Origin: Aedes albopictus
Taxonomy: Eukaryota > Arthropoda > Insecta > Diptera > Culicidae
DNA: 64,000 nt
Assembly: GCF_035046485.1 (NCBI RefSeq)
Contig: NC_085138.1
Span: 62,798,580 to 62,862,579 of the forward strand
Direction of reading: 5' to 3'
Position numbers and translations under genes: made by a program. The notes beneath the pieces are model-generated. The model was given only the letters and a program-made list of their open reading frames with translations. It was not told the DNA's origin and made no database searches. Below, piece after piece: positions 29,620 to 40,900 of this stretch (the stretch's first letter is position 1; each line of letters begins with the position of its first letter).

Positions 29620-30990
29620 CTCCTTGCGATTTTAGGGGGTTTAAGAAAGTAACACGGTTTCAGGGTAGATTCAGGAGTATTTCAGGATGTTCCAATGGGT
29701 TCCAGAGGTATTCCAGGGGGTTTCAGGAGTATCCAAGGGGTATGAGAGGCGTTCCATGGAATTTCATGGGCGTTCCATAGGGTTTTAAAGGCATTCCAGG
29801 AGTGTTCCCAGGGTATTTAAGGGACATTGCAGGGGATTCCAGAGGGTTTCATGAGTGTTTCAGAGGGTTCTACGTAACAAACGATATTGCTGTACGATGG
29901 ATGAATAAACCGCTCTGAGGTTTTATTTTAAAAATGTCAGCTAAATATGATGTTATTCAGCTATCATTGTTACTTGGGTAGGGGCGTTTCAGAAGTGTTC
30001 AGAGATTTCAGGAGCATTTCATGGGGCTTCGTGGAACTTCTATGAGGTTCTACCTTGAGCTTTTAACCTTCTGTAAGTCGCGCAGTTCACTACCACCGCT
30101 ATAACCACCCTAATGCTGAGTACAAAAGCGAGATTTTTTCAACGGGTTGTACAAAATACGACAGCACGATCACTCGAGGTTCAAAGGCGTTCCAGAGGTG
30201 TTCTATGGGGCTTCACGAAGGTTTCAAAGGCATCCCAGGGTGTTTCAGAGAGTTTCAGAGGGCTGTAGGGGCGGTCTTTGGGGTTTCAGGGTCGTTCTTG
30301 CGGGTTTATGGTGGTTTCAAGAGCGTTCCATGTGGTTCATGGACGTTCCAGAGTGTTCTGGCGGGTTTCAAGGGGTTTCAGGAGCGTTCCAGGGGATTTA
30401 AATGGGTTTGGGGGGCGTTCCAGGACAATTCAGGGGTATTCCAGAAGATTTTAGGGGTTCTCTGAAGCGTACAAGAAGGTTTTAGGGGCGTTCCATGGGG
30501 TTTCAGGGACGTTTTAGGGTGTTCCAGGTGTTTCAGAGAGTTTGGGGGGGGGGGAGACAAGGGATTTCAGGGTGATCCATGAGGTTTCAGAAACGTTTTA
30601 GTGGGTTTCACGTGGTTTCAGGAGAGTTCCAATGGTTTTCAATTGATTTCAAGCATTCCAGGAACTTCATGAACGTTCCAGGAGGTGTAAGGGTTCCCAG
30701 AGAACTTCCACGGGTGTTCCAATGGTGTTCCAGCGGATTTCAAGGGCATTCCAGGGGATATATTCCAGATATCACGTAAAAATCTGAAACGCTTTGGAAC
30801 CCCTCCGCAAAATCGTTAAACTACCTTGAAAGCTCTCTAAATTCTTCATTAATCACCTGAAAACCCCTCCGGAACGCTGACTCTCCTCTGAAACATCCCT
30901 GACATTCCCTTAGATGCTCTGAAGACCCCTTCGGGAGCCAAATCCCCCCGAAACCTACCTGAAATTATCATGAAACTTGAAATTGGAAAT
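29620..30990. repeat. 21-bp TTCCAGG/TTTCAGG minisatellite, strand sense flips near 30.78 kb
   Basis: To about 30770 units read like GCGTTCCAGGGGGTTTCAGG, a period of 21 bp (seven codons, giving GFQ-type heptads in translation). From about 30785 to 30990 the complement dominates (CCTGAAACCCCTCCGGAACG). A short MITE is inserted at 29873-29978. The related array at 45.5-46.6 kb is in the second orientation. Frames such as 30147-30465 are artefacts of the repeat. Confidence 0.75.
29873..29978. mobile_element. Short CCCAAGTAACA-type MITE in minisatellite
   Basis: TA at 29871-29872 and 29979-29980 flanks a segment that ends ATTGTTACTTGGG. Its left end, CGTAACAAACGAT, is a degraded inverse lacking part of CCCAA. 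The interior mentions AGCTAAATATGATGTTATTCA. It is the shortest member of the CCCAAG-ended group seen here. Confidence 0.55.
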
Positions 30991-31210
30991 CTATTTGTAA
31001 CGGATAATTTAAAGTTTCAACTACCGGAGTGAACCGGGCAACAATAAGCGAGAATTAGAGTGAGTGTGTTCAATAAATGTTCTTTTTTCTCATAGAAAAT
31101 GGAATTTAGTGCCTAATCAAATTCAATGGCAAGTATAAGTAATAATTGACTGGGTATTTTTCTACTATCTACTATAACAAAAATATCAGAAGTAGTTTTT
31201 CTACAAAAAA
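30991..31210. other. AT-rich spacer
   Basis: Lies between two low-complexity regions; nothing recognised. Confidence 0.3.
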
Positions 31211-31535
31211 AAAGAGTGAGACGACAACTGAAACGACAAAAGTAAGACGAGTAAAACAAATATGATAACGAGACTCAACTTGTAAAACGAGAAAGGCGAT
31301 AAGAAAGACGTTAACCAAGACGAATAAAACGTTTAAAACGGATAAGAGGATCGGTTAGACGAGTAAAACAAGTATCATGTGGAATAATTTATGTTGGACA
31401 TCTAAGACAAGTAAGACGAATAAGAAAAATAGTAAGACTACAAGACAAGTAAAGTGACTAGCAAACGAAAAGGACGAGTAAGAGACGAATAAGAATAACG
31501 AAAAACGAGCAAGAAAAGGAAGATTTGTTAAACTA
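31211..31535. repeat. Purine-rich degenerate repeat of AAGACGAGTAA words
   Basis: Variants of GTAAGACGAGTAAAACA and GACGAATAAG recur at 10-20 bp intervals (31233, 31250, 31345, 31405, 31470, 31490 and others). Almost no pyrimidine runs occur on this strand. Period is irregular, so it is low-complexity rather than a clean satellite. Confidence 0.55.
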
Positions 31536-31539
31536 AAAC

Positions 31540-32642
31540 TGAGAAAAGTTAAACCAAAGATCGGTTGGACTCACCCAAGAGGCGACCACTTCACCATGGA
31601 AAGCAGGTGCATCGAAAATCAAACTGCCACTCAACCGGAGCAAAAGTTTCCCGAGCCGATTAGGAAGATCCGGGCAGAGCCCAGGCTACAAGTGTTCTAA
31701 TTAGACTAAATGTATTCCTCATTGACTGTGCTCGTACCGTGAGGCGGACGAACCACGGAGCTGGGGGTGTCGACATAGATGTTTCAACAAGTGTATCTCT
31801 CTGGCCTGTATCTTTGCTCGTTGGTATACACAACCTAACAGCCACCAGTCAGTCACATTCACTTGCAATTTGCTGGATGTCAAGCACTAGATGACGACGA
31901 CGACAACGATACACGGCTTGAGCAAACTGAATGAGACACAACGGTAACTAGGTATTTCTAAAGTAGAGACTCTCCTCTGGGACGGACGAGCGAGCGGGGC
32001 TGGCAAATAACTGTGAGACGACGACGACAACGATGAGCTGCCTTTGCGCCGAGTGTGCAAATATTGACACATCTTTATGATTATTTTGTTAAAACCAGAG
32101 AATGTAAATAACTTAGATAAATACACAGTGTGTGGAGCGTAAATATCTTTCACAAGCTTCTCTCGGGCTCAGGGGGACGACGGCGATGCAGGCAAGCAGT
32201 CGGGCTAACCAGAGACCAACAACTGCTCTTCTAAGCTGATTGATGGGACTATTTTAAAGGCAGGCGACTGACTGTAAACCAAACGAACAATTTGTGTCAC
32301 AAACCACACGAAGTCCGGCTCTGCTGCTGGTTTGAAACGGAGCAACCGTTGAGTGTGGGGGTTTTGAGCACTTGAGCATAGTAAAAATGTATATATATAT
32401 ATATGTGTTTGCAATCGCCGTGTCCTCAAAGCGTGTACAAAATTGGTGTGTTCGTTCCATGTTATTCATATTTTTACTGAAGATATTCCTAACGACTTTA
32501 TATATGAGAACATCTTAATTTTCTTAAGAAACCCCATTCGACGGTACTGAGGAAGAGTGAAATCGCATCAGTGACGAAGTAGCAGAACGACAACGAAGCA
32601 TGCCTCTCGTTAAATGTGGCCTCTTACGCCCTCAACCCAATT
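31540..32642. other. Non-repetitive island
   Basis: Mostly unique sequence with CGACGACGACAACG words and a short TA/TATATG microsatellite at about 32390-32406. No domain-bearing frame. Probably host intron or intergenic sequence, possibly regulatory. Confidence 0.35.
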
Positions 32643-32650
32643 CTCAGCAG

Positions 32651-32837
32651 CATAGGTTCCCAAACTTTCAGGTCGCGCGACCCCCTTTTACCAGCAGACG
32701 TAGTTTTCGCGACCCCCCATAGAAATTCCCTCATTTGTTGTCTGTTACAGTAAAATATTTTATTGTCCCTCGCGACCCCCTAAAAGAAGGCCGGCGACCC
32801 CCCTGGGGGGTCGCGACCCACAGTTTGGGAAACCATG
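32651..32837. mobile_element. hAT-type MITE with 8-bp target duplication
   Basis: CTCAGCAG occurs at 32643-32650 and 32838-32845. Terminal inverted repeats are CATAGGTTCCCAAAC and GTTTGGGAAACCATG, and the subterminal regions share GGTCGCG and GACCCCC words. An 8-bp duplication with short ends of this kind is characteristic of the hAT superfamily (family knowledge). No transposase frame. Confidence 0.9.
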
Positions 32838-32845
32838 CTCAGCAG

Positions 32846-34070
32846 ATTATGGATGAATACTGGCAAGCAACGGTTGTCGTCTTCGTCGTCGTCGAGTGTA
32901 TCATATTAGGTAAATACATAAGGTACGATGAAGAAACGCACCTAAACAGTAAGTGGGTACTCCGAGTGAGAAACTGTCATCTGTAAAATAACACCACCAC
33001 CGAAGTGTGTAGTAGGATGGATTACCACAAGATTTCCCGTGTCCCTTCCCTGTGGGATGTCGTCACGATCTTCGTCGTCCGTCAGCAACGTCCCGAAGTC
33101 TTTCAAAACTTGGAGGATTGATGGTTTGGCAAAAGGGGTTCGCATCTATTAGCTTCTGATTGCGCTTGCATGCGCACAAGCGAAGCAAGCAGACTGACGA
33201 CGGAGACGGGAATGAATATGGATGAGTGGATGGACATTGAACAACCGATTAGATGCCGGGGATGTTGTACTATATACTTCTTAGTTGGAGCTACCCAATC
33301 TTGAGGCGCAAAAGTTGTTGAGGAGACATTGTCTCACCTCAAGTGTTGACAGATGCGGGTTTGTTGAAGCAGATGCATGACAGGCCAGCAGACCATTTAC
33401 ATATGCGAGATGTTGCGTGACGTGTTTGTTGGTTTAGCATCGATGGTAATTTTGTGCTCGTAGATAGTTCTACACACGATGTTTTCTTGAGTTGTAGTTA
33501 GTCAAGTGGCGTAATGTAAAACATAATGTTACCGAAGTCCAAATGTATTAATACTAGCCCAGCAGGGCAAATAAGCACATTTTGTTAATGTGCTTAAACA
33601 GGGTGTCTGTGTAAGAAACACTATAATTCATAAATTAGCCCAAATTCGAAACTATTCAAAGATTTTTTCAAATATCAAGAATAAATTTTAAGAGTAAATT
33701 CACAAGATGTATTATTAATTCCACAAAACCACTGAATTCTTGCAAGAACTTTTTTCAAAACGTCTTCGGAAATAAAATAAAAATCGTTAAGGTATAGGTA
33801 TTTCTAGAAGTTTTGCGGAGTTCTTTCGTGTCAATTGCAAGAAATTGATCTGACCAAAAAAACAACATTTAGAAGTCAGTTTTGAAACTGAAGTTCAATG
33901 TCTGTTCGTTTTGCTGATGGTGTAGGTGGTAGTACTGAACTGAGATTTCAAAACTCTATCCATGTTTGCTCATTGACTTCTTTCCGGTATTGCTCCTTAG
34001 CAGTTTCTTACAAAATTTTTCCTGCGAGGTTTTTTTCCCTGTCGAAATAAAATTCTGGTTTTCTACAGTT
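32846..34070. other. Non-repetitive sequence, no gene supported
   Basis: 32846-33480 resembles the preceding unique island; 33480-34070 is AT-rich. No splice-bounded frame or recognisable domain. Overlapping short frames near 32735-33145 carry no motif. Confidence 0.35.
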
Positions 34071-34073
34071 CTC

Positions 34074-34629
34074 TTATGCTTTGCCTTTCTCGTACATCAA
34101 AGTGTACTTAAAGGATTTTAGATAGAAGGCTCGGAGGGTCAAGTCACATATACCAATCAACTCAGTTCGACGAATTAAGATGATATCTATATGTGTGTAT
34201 GTATGTGTGTATGTATGTATGTCTGTGCGCAAAATAAGTTCACCCACTTTTATGGCACTTCCCATTGGCTGATTTTTTGGATTATAGCTCGAATCGGCCC
34301 GGATCGGTCAAAGCGTTCCGGAGTTATGGCCTTTTAAGTGATCTGGACCAGCACCGGTAGAACTGGTGCTGAACCAAGCCCCATCATGGGACACATCAAA
34401 CTGCGACGATTTTTGTAGTCTTTAGTATGGTTGAAGAATTTTGTGCGGATATCAACACTGGAGACCAGAAATTCCACGATGTCAGCTCAAAACTCAAGAT
34501 GGCAGCCTAAAATTCAAGATGGCGGCTGTTTAATAGAGTTTTGGGCCCTAGAACCATGCAATATGGGTATATTTGGTATAGGGAATATGACCTAAGTCTC
34601 AAAACGGCGAGCAGAATATCCAAGATGTC
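34074..34629. repeat. Unclassified repeat with TATG microsatellite
   Basis: It starts with CTTTGCCTTTCTCGTACATC and contains a (TATG/TGTG)n tract at 34186-34225. It then has near-repeated phrases: CCACGATGTCAGCTCAAAAC, CAAGATGGCAGCCTAAAATT, CAAGATGGCGGCTG and CCAAGATGTCAACCTAAAAT. These give a small 20-25 bp tandem pattern at 34470-34630. It supplies the target site for the RTE insertion that follows. Confidence 0.55.
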
Positions 34630-35399
34630 AACCTAAAATCCGACTAAAGAGTGAAGCCAGGCGAATCGGATTAGTCATTAATGTGTCGAAGACAAAGTAC
34701 ATGATGGCAAAGGGCTCCAGGGAGCAATCACCGCGCCCACCACCCCTAATTTATATCGACGGTGATGAAATCGAGGCGGTTGAAGAATTCGTGTACTTGG
34801 GCTCACTGGTGACCGCCGACCACGACACCAGCAGAGAAATTCGAAGGCGCATTGTGACAGGAAATCGTGCTTACTTTAGACTCCGCAGAACTCTACGATC
34901 GAATGAAGTTCGCCGTTACACGAAGTTAACTATCTACAAATCGCTGATTAGACCAGTAGTTCTCTATGGGCACGAAACATGGACCCTACGTGCAGAGGAT
35001 CAACGCGCCTCGAACGGAAGGTGTTGCGTACCATCTACGGCGGAGTGCAGATGGAAGACGGGACTTGGAGAAGGCGAATGAACTACGAGCTGCATCAGCT
35101 GCTGAGAGAACCAACCATCGTCCATACCGCGAAAATCAGGAGGCTACGGTGGGCGGGTCACGTCATCAGGATGTCGGATAGCAACCTGACTAAAATGGTT
35201 CTCGAGAGTCATCCAACCGGTACAAGAAGACGTGGAGTGCAGCGAGTTAGCTGGGTCGACCAAGTGGAGGACGATCTACGGACCCTACGCAGATTGTGGA
35301 ACTGGAAACACTCAGCCATGGACCGAGTGAAATGGAGACGGCTACTATGTACAGCAGAGGCCACACCGGCCTTAGCCTGATCGGTAAGGTATGGTGGTG
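34630..35399 (+). pseudogene. 5'-truncated RTE insertion with target duplication
   Basis: TCCAAGATGTC occurs at 34619-34629 and 35400-35410. The insert begins in the RT C-terminal half (RLKSEARRIGLVIN-like), continues NVSKTKYMMAKGSREQSPRP, YLGSLVTADHDTSREI, YFRLRRTLRSNEVRR and SLIRPVVLYGHETWTLRAEDQ. After a small frameshift near 35010 it continues KVLRTIYGGVQMEDGTWRRR to WRRLLCTAEATPALA. The 3' end ...CCTTAGCCTGATCGGTAAGG marks the RTE terminus. It lacks endonuclease and the catalytic RT box, so it was dead on arrival. Confidence 0.9.
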
Positions 35400-35534
35400 T
35401 CCAAGATGTCCCTAGAAACTCTCACACCCTTCTTCTACTCCCAGCTACGCCAATCGTCCCTAAATCAGTATGTAACTAGGTATGTAAGCAATACCTACAC
35501 TGAAAGACGGCTTGCGGTTGAAATTACTATTCTG

Positions 35535-35815
35535 AGGGTCATATAGCCGAGGCGGTAAAGGCACGGGTATTCAGCATGACCATGCTGAGGGTGACGGGTT
35601 CGATTCCCGGTCGGTCCAGGATCTTTTCGTAAAGGAAATTTCCTTGACTTCCTTGGGCATAGAGTATCTTCGTGCCTGCCACACGATATACACATGCAAA
35701 ATGGTCATTGGCAGAGGAAGCTCTCAGTTAAAAACTGTGGAAGTGCTCATAGAACACTAAGCTGAGAAGCAGGCTTTGTCCCAGTGAGGACGTTACGCCA
35801 AGAAGAAGAAGAAGA
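35535..35815 (+). mobile_element. Feilai-like SINE
   Basis: The tRNA-derived head GGTCATATAGCCGAGGCGGT, then box B ACGGGTTCGATTCCCGGTCG (about 35596-35615). The body GGGCATAGAGTATCTTCGTG follows, and the tail GTGAGGACGTTACGCC ends in (GAA)n at about 35815. I recognise this as the Feilai type of Aedes SINE from memory. The head is intact enough for Pol III boxes. No exact target duplication found. Confidence 0.75.
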
Positions 35816-36035
35816 TCTAAGAGCCCTTCTACTGCTCATCTAGCACGGTTGTTCAGATTTCTTCTGAACTTGCTTTTTGATTATTCGAATCTGATTATAC
35901 GAAGGAATTCTTAACGTCTTCACGGATCCACAAGCTTCCAGTAAGAACCTTTATCATTACAAGAAAACATTTGTTTTGACAGTTGTTATTATAAACATAT
36001 ATTCTTCTGGGAATGCCCCAGTTTTTATTTTTTGT
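35816..36035. other. Short unassigned spacer
   Basis: AT-rich, no motif recognised; grades into the minisatellite. Confidence 0.3.
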
Positions 36036-38800
36036 TATGCTTCTGAAATTCTTCCAGTATTTCCTTCAGGGTCTCCTCAAGTCGTTTTTAGGGATCTCTA
36101 CAACAGTTCCATTTGAGATTCTTCCAGAAGCACTTTCTGGGTTTCGTCCTCCAGCTCTCCCAGAATTCCTTATGTGATGCTTCAGGGAATTGATTCTAAA
36201 ATTATCTCAAGCAGCTCCCCAAGAATTCATAAGTTATCCGGAAATTCACCTATAATAACCCAGAGAATTTCTTCAGAAACTACACAGAACTTCTTTCAGA
36301 AGTACCCAGGGAAGTTCTTCAGGAGCTCCACGGAAATTCCTCTAGGAGTTCCGAGGAAATTCCTACAGGAGCCCCGGGAATACCTCCATGGCTACCCCAA
36401 GAATACTTCCACGAATTAAACGGGATATTTCTAGAAATTCCCCAAGAATTCCTACAGCACTTTTGACCAAACTCCTCCAGGATTTTCCAGGGAGTTTCTT
36501 CTATGATAATCCCTTCATAAATGATCCTCATAAATGATTCTCTCTAGGATTTCCCCAAAATTTGTTTTAGGAGGTGAAAATTTCCCCAAAAAGTCCTCTA
36601 GTAATAATGCCCGGAAACTCATCCAGCAGTTTCCCTAAAAGCATTTGCACAAGTTTCTCACACAAAAAATCCTCCAGAGTTCCCCGGAAATTCTTTCAGG
36701 AGTTTCTTAAGAACTCCTCCAAGAATATCCTGGGAATTCTTTCAGTGGGTCCCCGGCAATTTCTCCAGGAGCTCTCCGGTAATTCCTCTGAGAATTCTTC
36801 GGGAATACCTCCAAGAAGTTCCCTGGGATTTTTTTCCAGGAGTTTCCCGGGAATTCCTCCAGAAGTTCCCCGAGTATTCTAGGAGTTCTCCGAGAAATAC
36901 TTCAAGAGTTTCCCAGGAATTCCTCCATGAATTCTTCGAGAGTACTCCTAGGATTTCCCCAGGAATTCCTCTTGGAGTTCCCCAGGAATTCTTCCAGGAT
37001 TTCCCCGCGAATTCCTCCAGGATTACTCCAGGAATTCATCCAAGAGCTACTCGAGAATTCCTGTATTAGTTCCCCGGGAATTTCTCGAGGAGTTCCTCGG
37101 CAATTCCTTCAAGAAGTTACCAGGAATTCTTCCAGGAGTACCTCGGGAATTCTTCCAGGAGTTCCTCGGGAATTTTTCCATGAGTTCTTCGGGAATTCCT
37201 CCAGGAGTTCCTCGTGAATTCCTCCAGGAACCCCTTAGAAATTCCTTCAGGAGTTTCTCGGAGATTCCTTAGAAATTCTTCCAAGAGTTCTCTTGGATGA
37301 TTTTCTTAGAAACTCCTGGAGATATTTCTGAGAAGCTTCTGAGTAAATTCATGAGGAACATAATGTAGAACTTCTGCAGGACTTCCCAAGTAACTCGTAG
37401 ATAACTTCCCAAACATTTTCTAGAAGAAAATCAGGAGAACATCTGAAGGAACTCCTTGATAAATTCCCAGAGAACTTCCTGGGGAAATCTTAAAGAGGAA
37501 TTCCGAAAGAAATCATGTAACAATTTCCTAGGATCTTCTGGAAAAGTTGCCAGTGGGAACATTGCCAGAGAGAGATTCCCGAGGAAGTCCTGTAGGTATT
37601 ACCGTGAAACTCCTGGAGGAATTCCCGCGAAGCTCTTGTGGAAATTTTCGAGGAATTCCTGAAGCAATTCTCGTGAAACTTCTTGAGGTGTTCCCAAAGA
37701 ACTCCTGGAGAAATTTCTGAGAATCACCTTGAAGAATTCACATAGAACTCTTGAGGAACTCTTGAGAAACTCCTTGATAAACCCCCGGGAAAGGCTTGCA
37801 AAATTAGCCATTTCTAAATGAATATCCTGTGAAATCCTAGAAAAGCCACTGGAATCTCCTAGGAAAAATGCCGAGCAATTTCTGAAGAAATTCGCGAAGT
37901 TATGGAGGAATTTCGTGGAAGAATTTCCGAGGATCATCGGGTAGACATTCTCGAAGAACTTCTGAAGAAATTTTTAAAGTACTTTTGCAGAAATTCGCGG
38001 GGAACTACTGGAGAAATTTCCTGGGAACTCGTGGAAAAATTTCCGAGGAAGTTTTGGAGGAATTTTCAAGAGACTTCTGAAAAAAATCCCGAAGAAACTC
38101 CTTGAGGAATTCCAATGGAGCTCCTGGACGAATTTCCGAGGAACTCCTGGAGGAATTTCTGAAAAAAAAAAACCCTGGAATAATTCTATAATAGAAGTCC
38201 TGGATAAATTCCCTATGAACTTCTGCAGAAATCCCCCAGCTACTCCTGGAAACGTTTCCTGGGAACTTCTGGACAGTTTCCCAGGGAACTCTTGGAATAA
38301 ATGCCGTGAAATTCCTAGAGAAATTACCGACAAACCTTTGAGGAAATCCTGAGGAACTCCTCGAGCAATTCCCGTAGACCTTCTGGAGGAACTCTTGAAG
38401 GAATTTTCGAGAAAATCCTTGAGGAATTCCCGTGAAACTCATTGCATTGTATTCCTGCAAGAATTCTCGATCAACTCCCGGTAAAATTTCTAAGAAACTC
38501 CTGCACAATTTTCCGAGGAGCTCTGAGAGGAATTTTCAAGGCACTTCTGAAGGAATTTCCGATGCATTCCTGGAGAAATTCCCGAGGAATTCCTCGAGAA
38601 GTTTTCGAGAAACTACTTGAGGATGTCCCAAGTAACTTCTGGAGAAATCCCTGATGAACTTCTGCAGGAATTTCCGAGAAACTCCTGTAGATATTCCCGA
38701 AGAAAGTATGGATGAATTTTTTGGCAACTCCTGGTGGAACCTTGGGTGGAACTTCCAAGCAATTCCTGGTGGAATTTTCCTAGAACTCCTGAAGCATAAA
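36036..38800. repeat. 12-bp minisatellite with 24-bp higher order, strand flip near 37.29 kb
   Basis: Between 36300 and 37265 two 12-mers alternate, AATTCCTCCAGG and AGTTCCCCGGGA, giving a 24-bp higher-order unit. After about 37290 the plus strand carries the complement (GGAGGAATTCCCGTGAAACTCC-type units). All frames stay open for long stretches, which explains the overlapping SSRN, GIPR and FLEE frames. No independent coding signal. Confidence 0.85.
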
Positions 38801-39355
38801 GAAACTATTGAAGTAACATTTGAAAGATTCTACCCAAGATTCTACCAATGAATACTTTCTTAAAAGAATAGAAGAATAGAGGAATCTTTATCCGGTTCCT
38901 GATAAATAATCCCACATCGTCCCGCCTTACGAAAACCTTAGATTTCTTCAGATAAACCTGATCTATATTTCCGAGCATTTGGTTCTGTTCCAACTTTTCC
39001 CAATATCCTTATATTTTTCTGCCACCTCTAGCTTTCTCTGAAGCTTTCCAGAATTACCCATTTCTGTCACGTATTGGTATTACAGATTCTCCTCTCAATC
39101 GAAAACCTACTCACAAAACATTTTCAGAGAATTGAATTTGTTTTGAAATTTATCGTTAGGAAAACCGCGCTCATTGCGTTTTGCCACAGCGGCAGCTTCG
39201 CAGAATTGTTTTTAGTACAAACCGCAATGGTTTCGCATTTCGCTGCCGGTCCCATGACGTTTTCCTCTACACTATGGCGCTGTCCATAAACTAAGTAGAC
39301 AATTTTGGTCATCTCATTCATTTTTGGCCCCTCCAAAAGCTCCCTCTGTGATTCC
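38801..39355. other. Unassigned sequence with a MITE fragment
   Basis: 38801-39060 is AT-rich with no motif. Around 39284-39320, GCGCTGTCCATAAACTAAGT resembles one arm of the GGGGCTGTCCATAAACC fold-back MITE at 5.2 kb, but no matching right arm is visible. Overlapping frames at 39074-39357 have no recognisable domain. Confidence 0.35.
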
Positions 39356-39670
39356 ACAGGAATTCAATCCGGGATTGTTCGAAGAAATCCTTCGCGATTT
39401 CATCATTTATTTATTCCAGGACTCTGGGGTTCTTCCAGGAGTTTCCTCTGAAATTCCTTAAGAGATTTCGTGTGCGATTCCTTCAAGAGTTCTTGCCAGG
39501 ATTCCTCCATGAAGTATTTCCAATATATTTCCAGAGATTTTTTCTGCTATTTCTTAAGGAATTCCTTCTGAGATTATTTCAGGAATTTCTAGATTTCTTC
39601 ATGCTCCAGAAATTTCATCCTAGATTCTCCTTAAAGTTTCTTTGGAATGTCTTTTTTTTCCTTCAGAAGG
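39356..39670. repeat. 12-bp minisatellite, C-rich sense
   Basis: Units of TTCCTCCATGAAGTATTTCC type continue the GAATTC family up to the composite SINE that starts at about 39672. The sense is C-rich on the plus strand; across the SINE it becomes G-rich. Confidence 0.6.
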
Positions 39671-39671
39671 T

Positions 39672-40242
39672 TGTTTATGACATACCAGCAAAATCTGGTA
39701 TATGCCAGTAAAAGGGCAACATATATCAGTGTACCCTACCTTGCGTCATCGGCACAGTTGGTCGTGGAGCGTGCGACCGTGCCGAGCTCTCGACGCATAC
39801 TGAATTAGACACCAGCAAACAGACTGCTTGGTGGCTAGGTATGCGGAGTGCGAGAGTAAGTCTCGGCTTCAAATAAAAATAATACGCTCTCACTTGTAGT
39901 TGTTGGGCACAAACGAGGCTGTGTTGTGGATTGACATCTAAGCCGAAAGAGAGATGGTTCTTGAAAAAGTGAATGTTCATGGTGAGGGCTCAGGTTCAGT
40001 TTGGCTTTCTATTCCGCAGAATTATCACCTGTTCTGTGGCTTAGTTGGTTAAAGCGCCGGTCTAGCGAATACGGGGTCGTGGGTTCGAATCCCACCAGAA
40101 CACGATTTTTTTCAAAAATTCACCCCTCAATTTGTCAATTAGCAACATTCTGTGTCTTCTAACTACAAGTTTTTCTGTATGTTTATGACATACCAGCAAA
40201 ATCTGGTAAATGCCAGTAAAGGGCAACACATATCAGTGTACC
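39672..40242 (+). mobile_element. Composite tRNA-Thr-like SINE with direct terminal repeats
   Basis: A block of about 62 bp, GTTTATGACATACCAGCAAA to ATATCAGTGTAC, occurs at 39672-39733 and again, directly repeated, at 40178-40241. Between lie a spacer (GCGTGCGACCGTGCCGAGCT), the TTGACATCTAAGCCGAAAGA body and the tRNA-like block 40031-40101 (box A TTAGTTGGTTAAAGC, box B GGGTTCGAATCCC). The tail CTAACTACAAGTTTTTC follows. In the other copies the terminal blocks are inverted. Confidence 0.75.
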
Positions 40243-40244
40243 TG

Positions 40245-40900
40245 CAAGTTCCTTCTGGTTTATTTCAGCAGTTATCAAAAGAATCTCGGATAGAATTCCA
40301 GGAGGATTCCCAGAACCCTTTTGAAAAAAAAACGGAAGAAATCCCTTGAAGTTCCAGCAGGAATCCTGGCAGGAGTTTCTGAAATGTAATCTGTTAGGAA
40401 TCTCAGCAGAAACTCCTGGAAGAACCCCAGAGAAAATTTCGGAACTGAGTCTCAGATTTGACTCCCTGAGGAATCACAGAGGGATCAAAAAAAAAATGTT
40501 GAAGGAATAACGGAAAGAAAGGTGGGGTAATCTTGGAAGGAGTAGTTCTAGAGGATTCACGGAATTAATTTCTAGAGAAATTATACGGAAGGAATTTTGA
40601 AATAATCCAGGAACTCCTGAAATAATCTCAGAAGATATTCCTCAAGCAAACCAGGAAAGAATCCATGGAAGAATCCAGTGAGTACTTCCTGGAAGATACC
40701 TTCATGTGATAGCTCTTAAATGAATCCCAGACAGAACCTTTTGAGGGATTTCAGAAGAAACTCCTAGAAGAACTCCAGAGGGAGCTTCTAAGAGAATCCT
40801 AAATAAACCTTCGGAAGAATCTCATCAAGAACTCCCTGGGAATCCCACAGGGAACTCCGGGTGGAGTCCTGGAAGTGAGCTGCTTCAGCAGGTGTCAGAA
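40245..40900. repeat. Eroded 12-bp minisatellite, G-rich sense
   Basis: Units such as GAAACTCCTGGAAGAACCCC and GAACTCCAGAGGGAGCTTC continue the family on the opposite strand sense from 39356-39670. Highly diverged. Confidence 0.55.

Noticed and set aside
35535..35620. Genuine tRNA gene
   Set aside because: It is followed by the Feilai-like body and (GAA)n tail, and the same body carries another head at 26.2 kb.
38005..38508. 167-codon minus-strand frame rich in PRVPRKF
   Set aside because: Repeat-derived; no domain, start context or splice evidence.
39672..40242. Small LTR retrotransposon (TRIM) because of direct terminal repeats
   Set aside because: The 62-bp repeated block lacks TG...CA ends and a primer-binding site, and other family copies have the block inverted.
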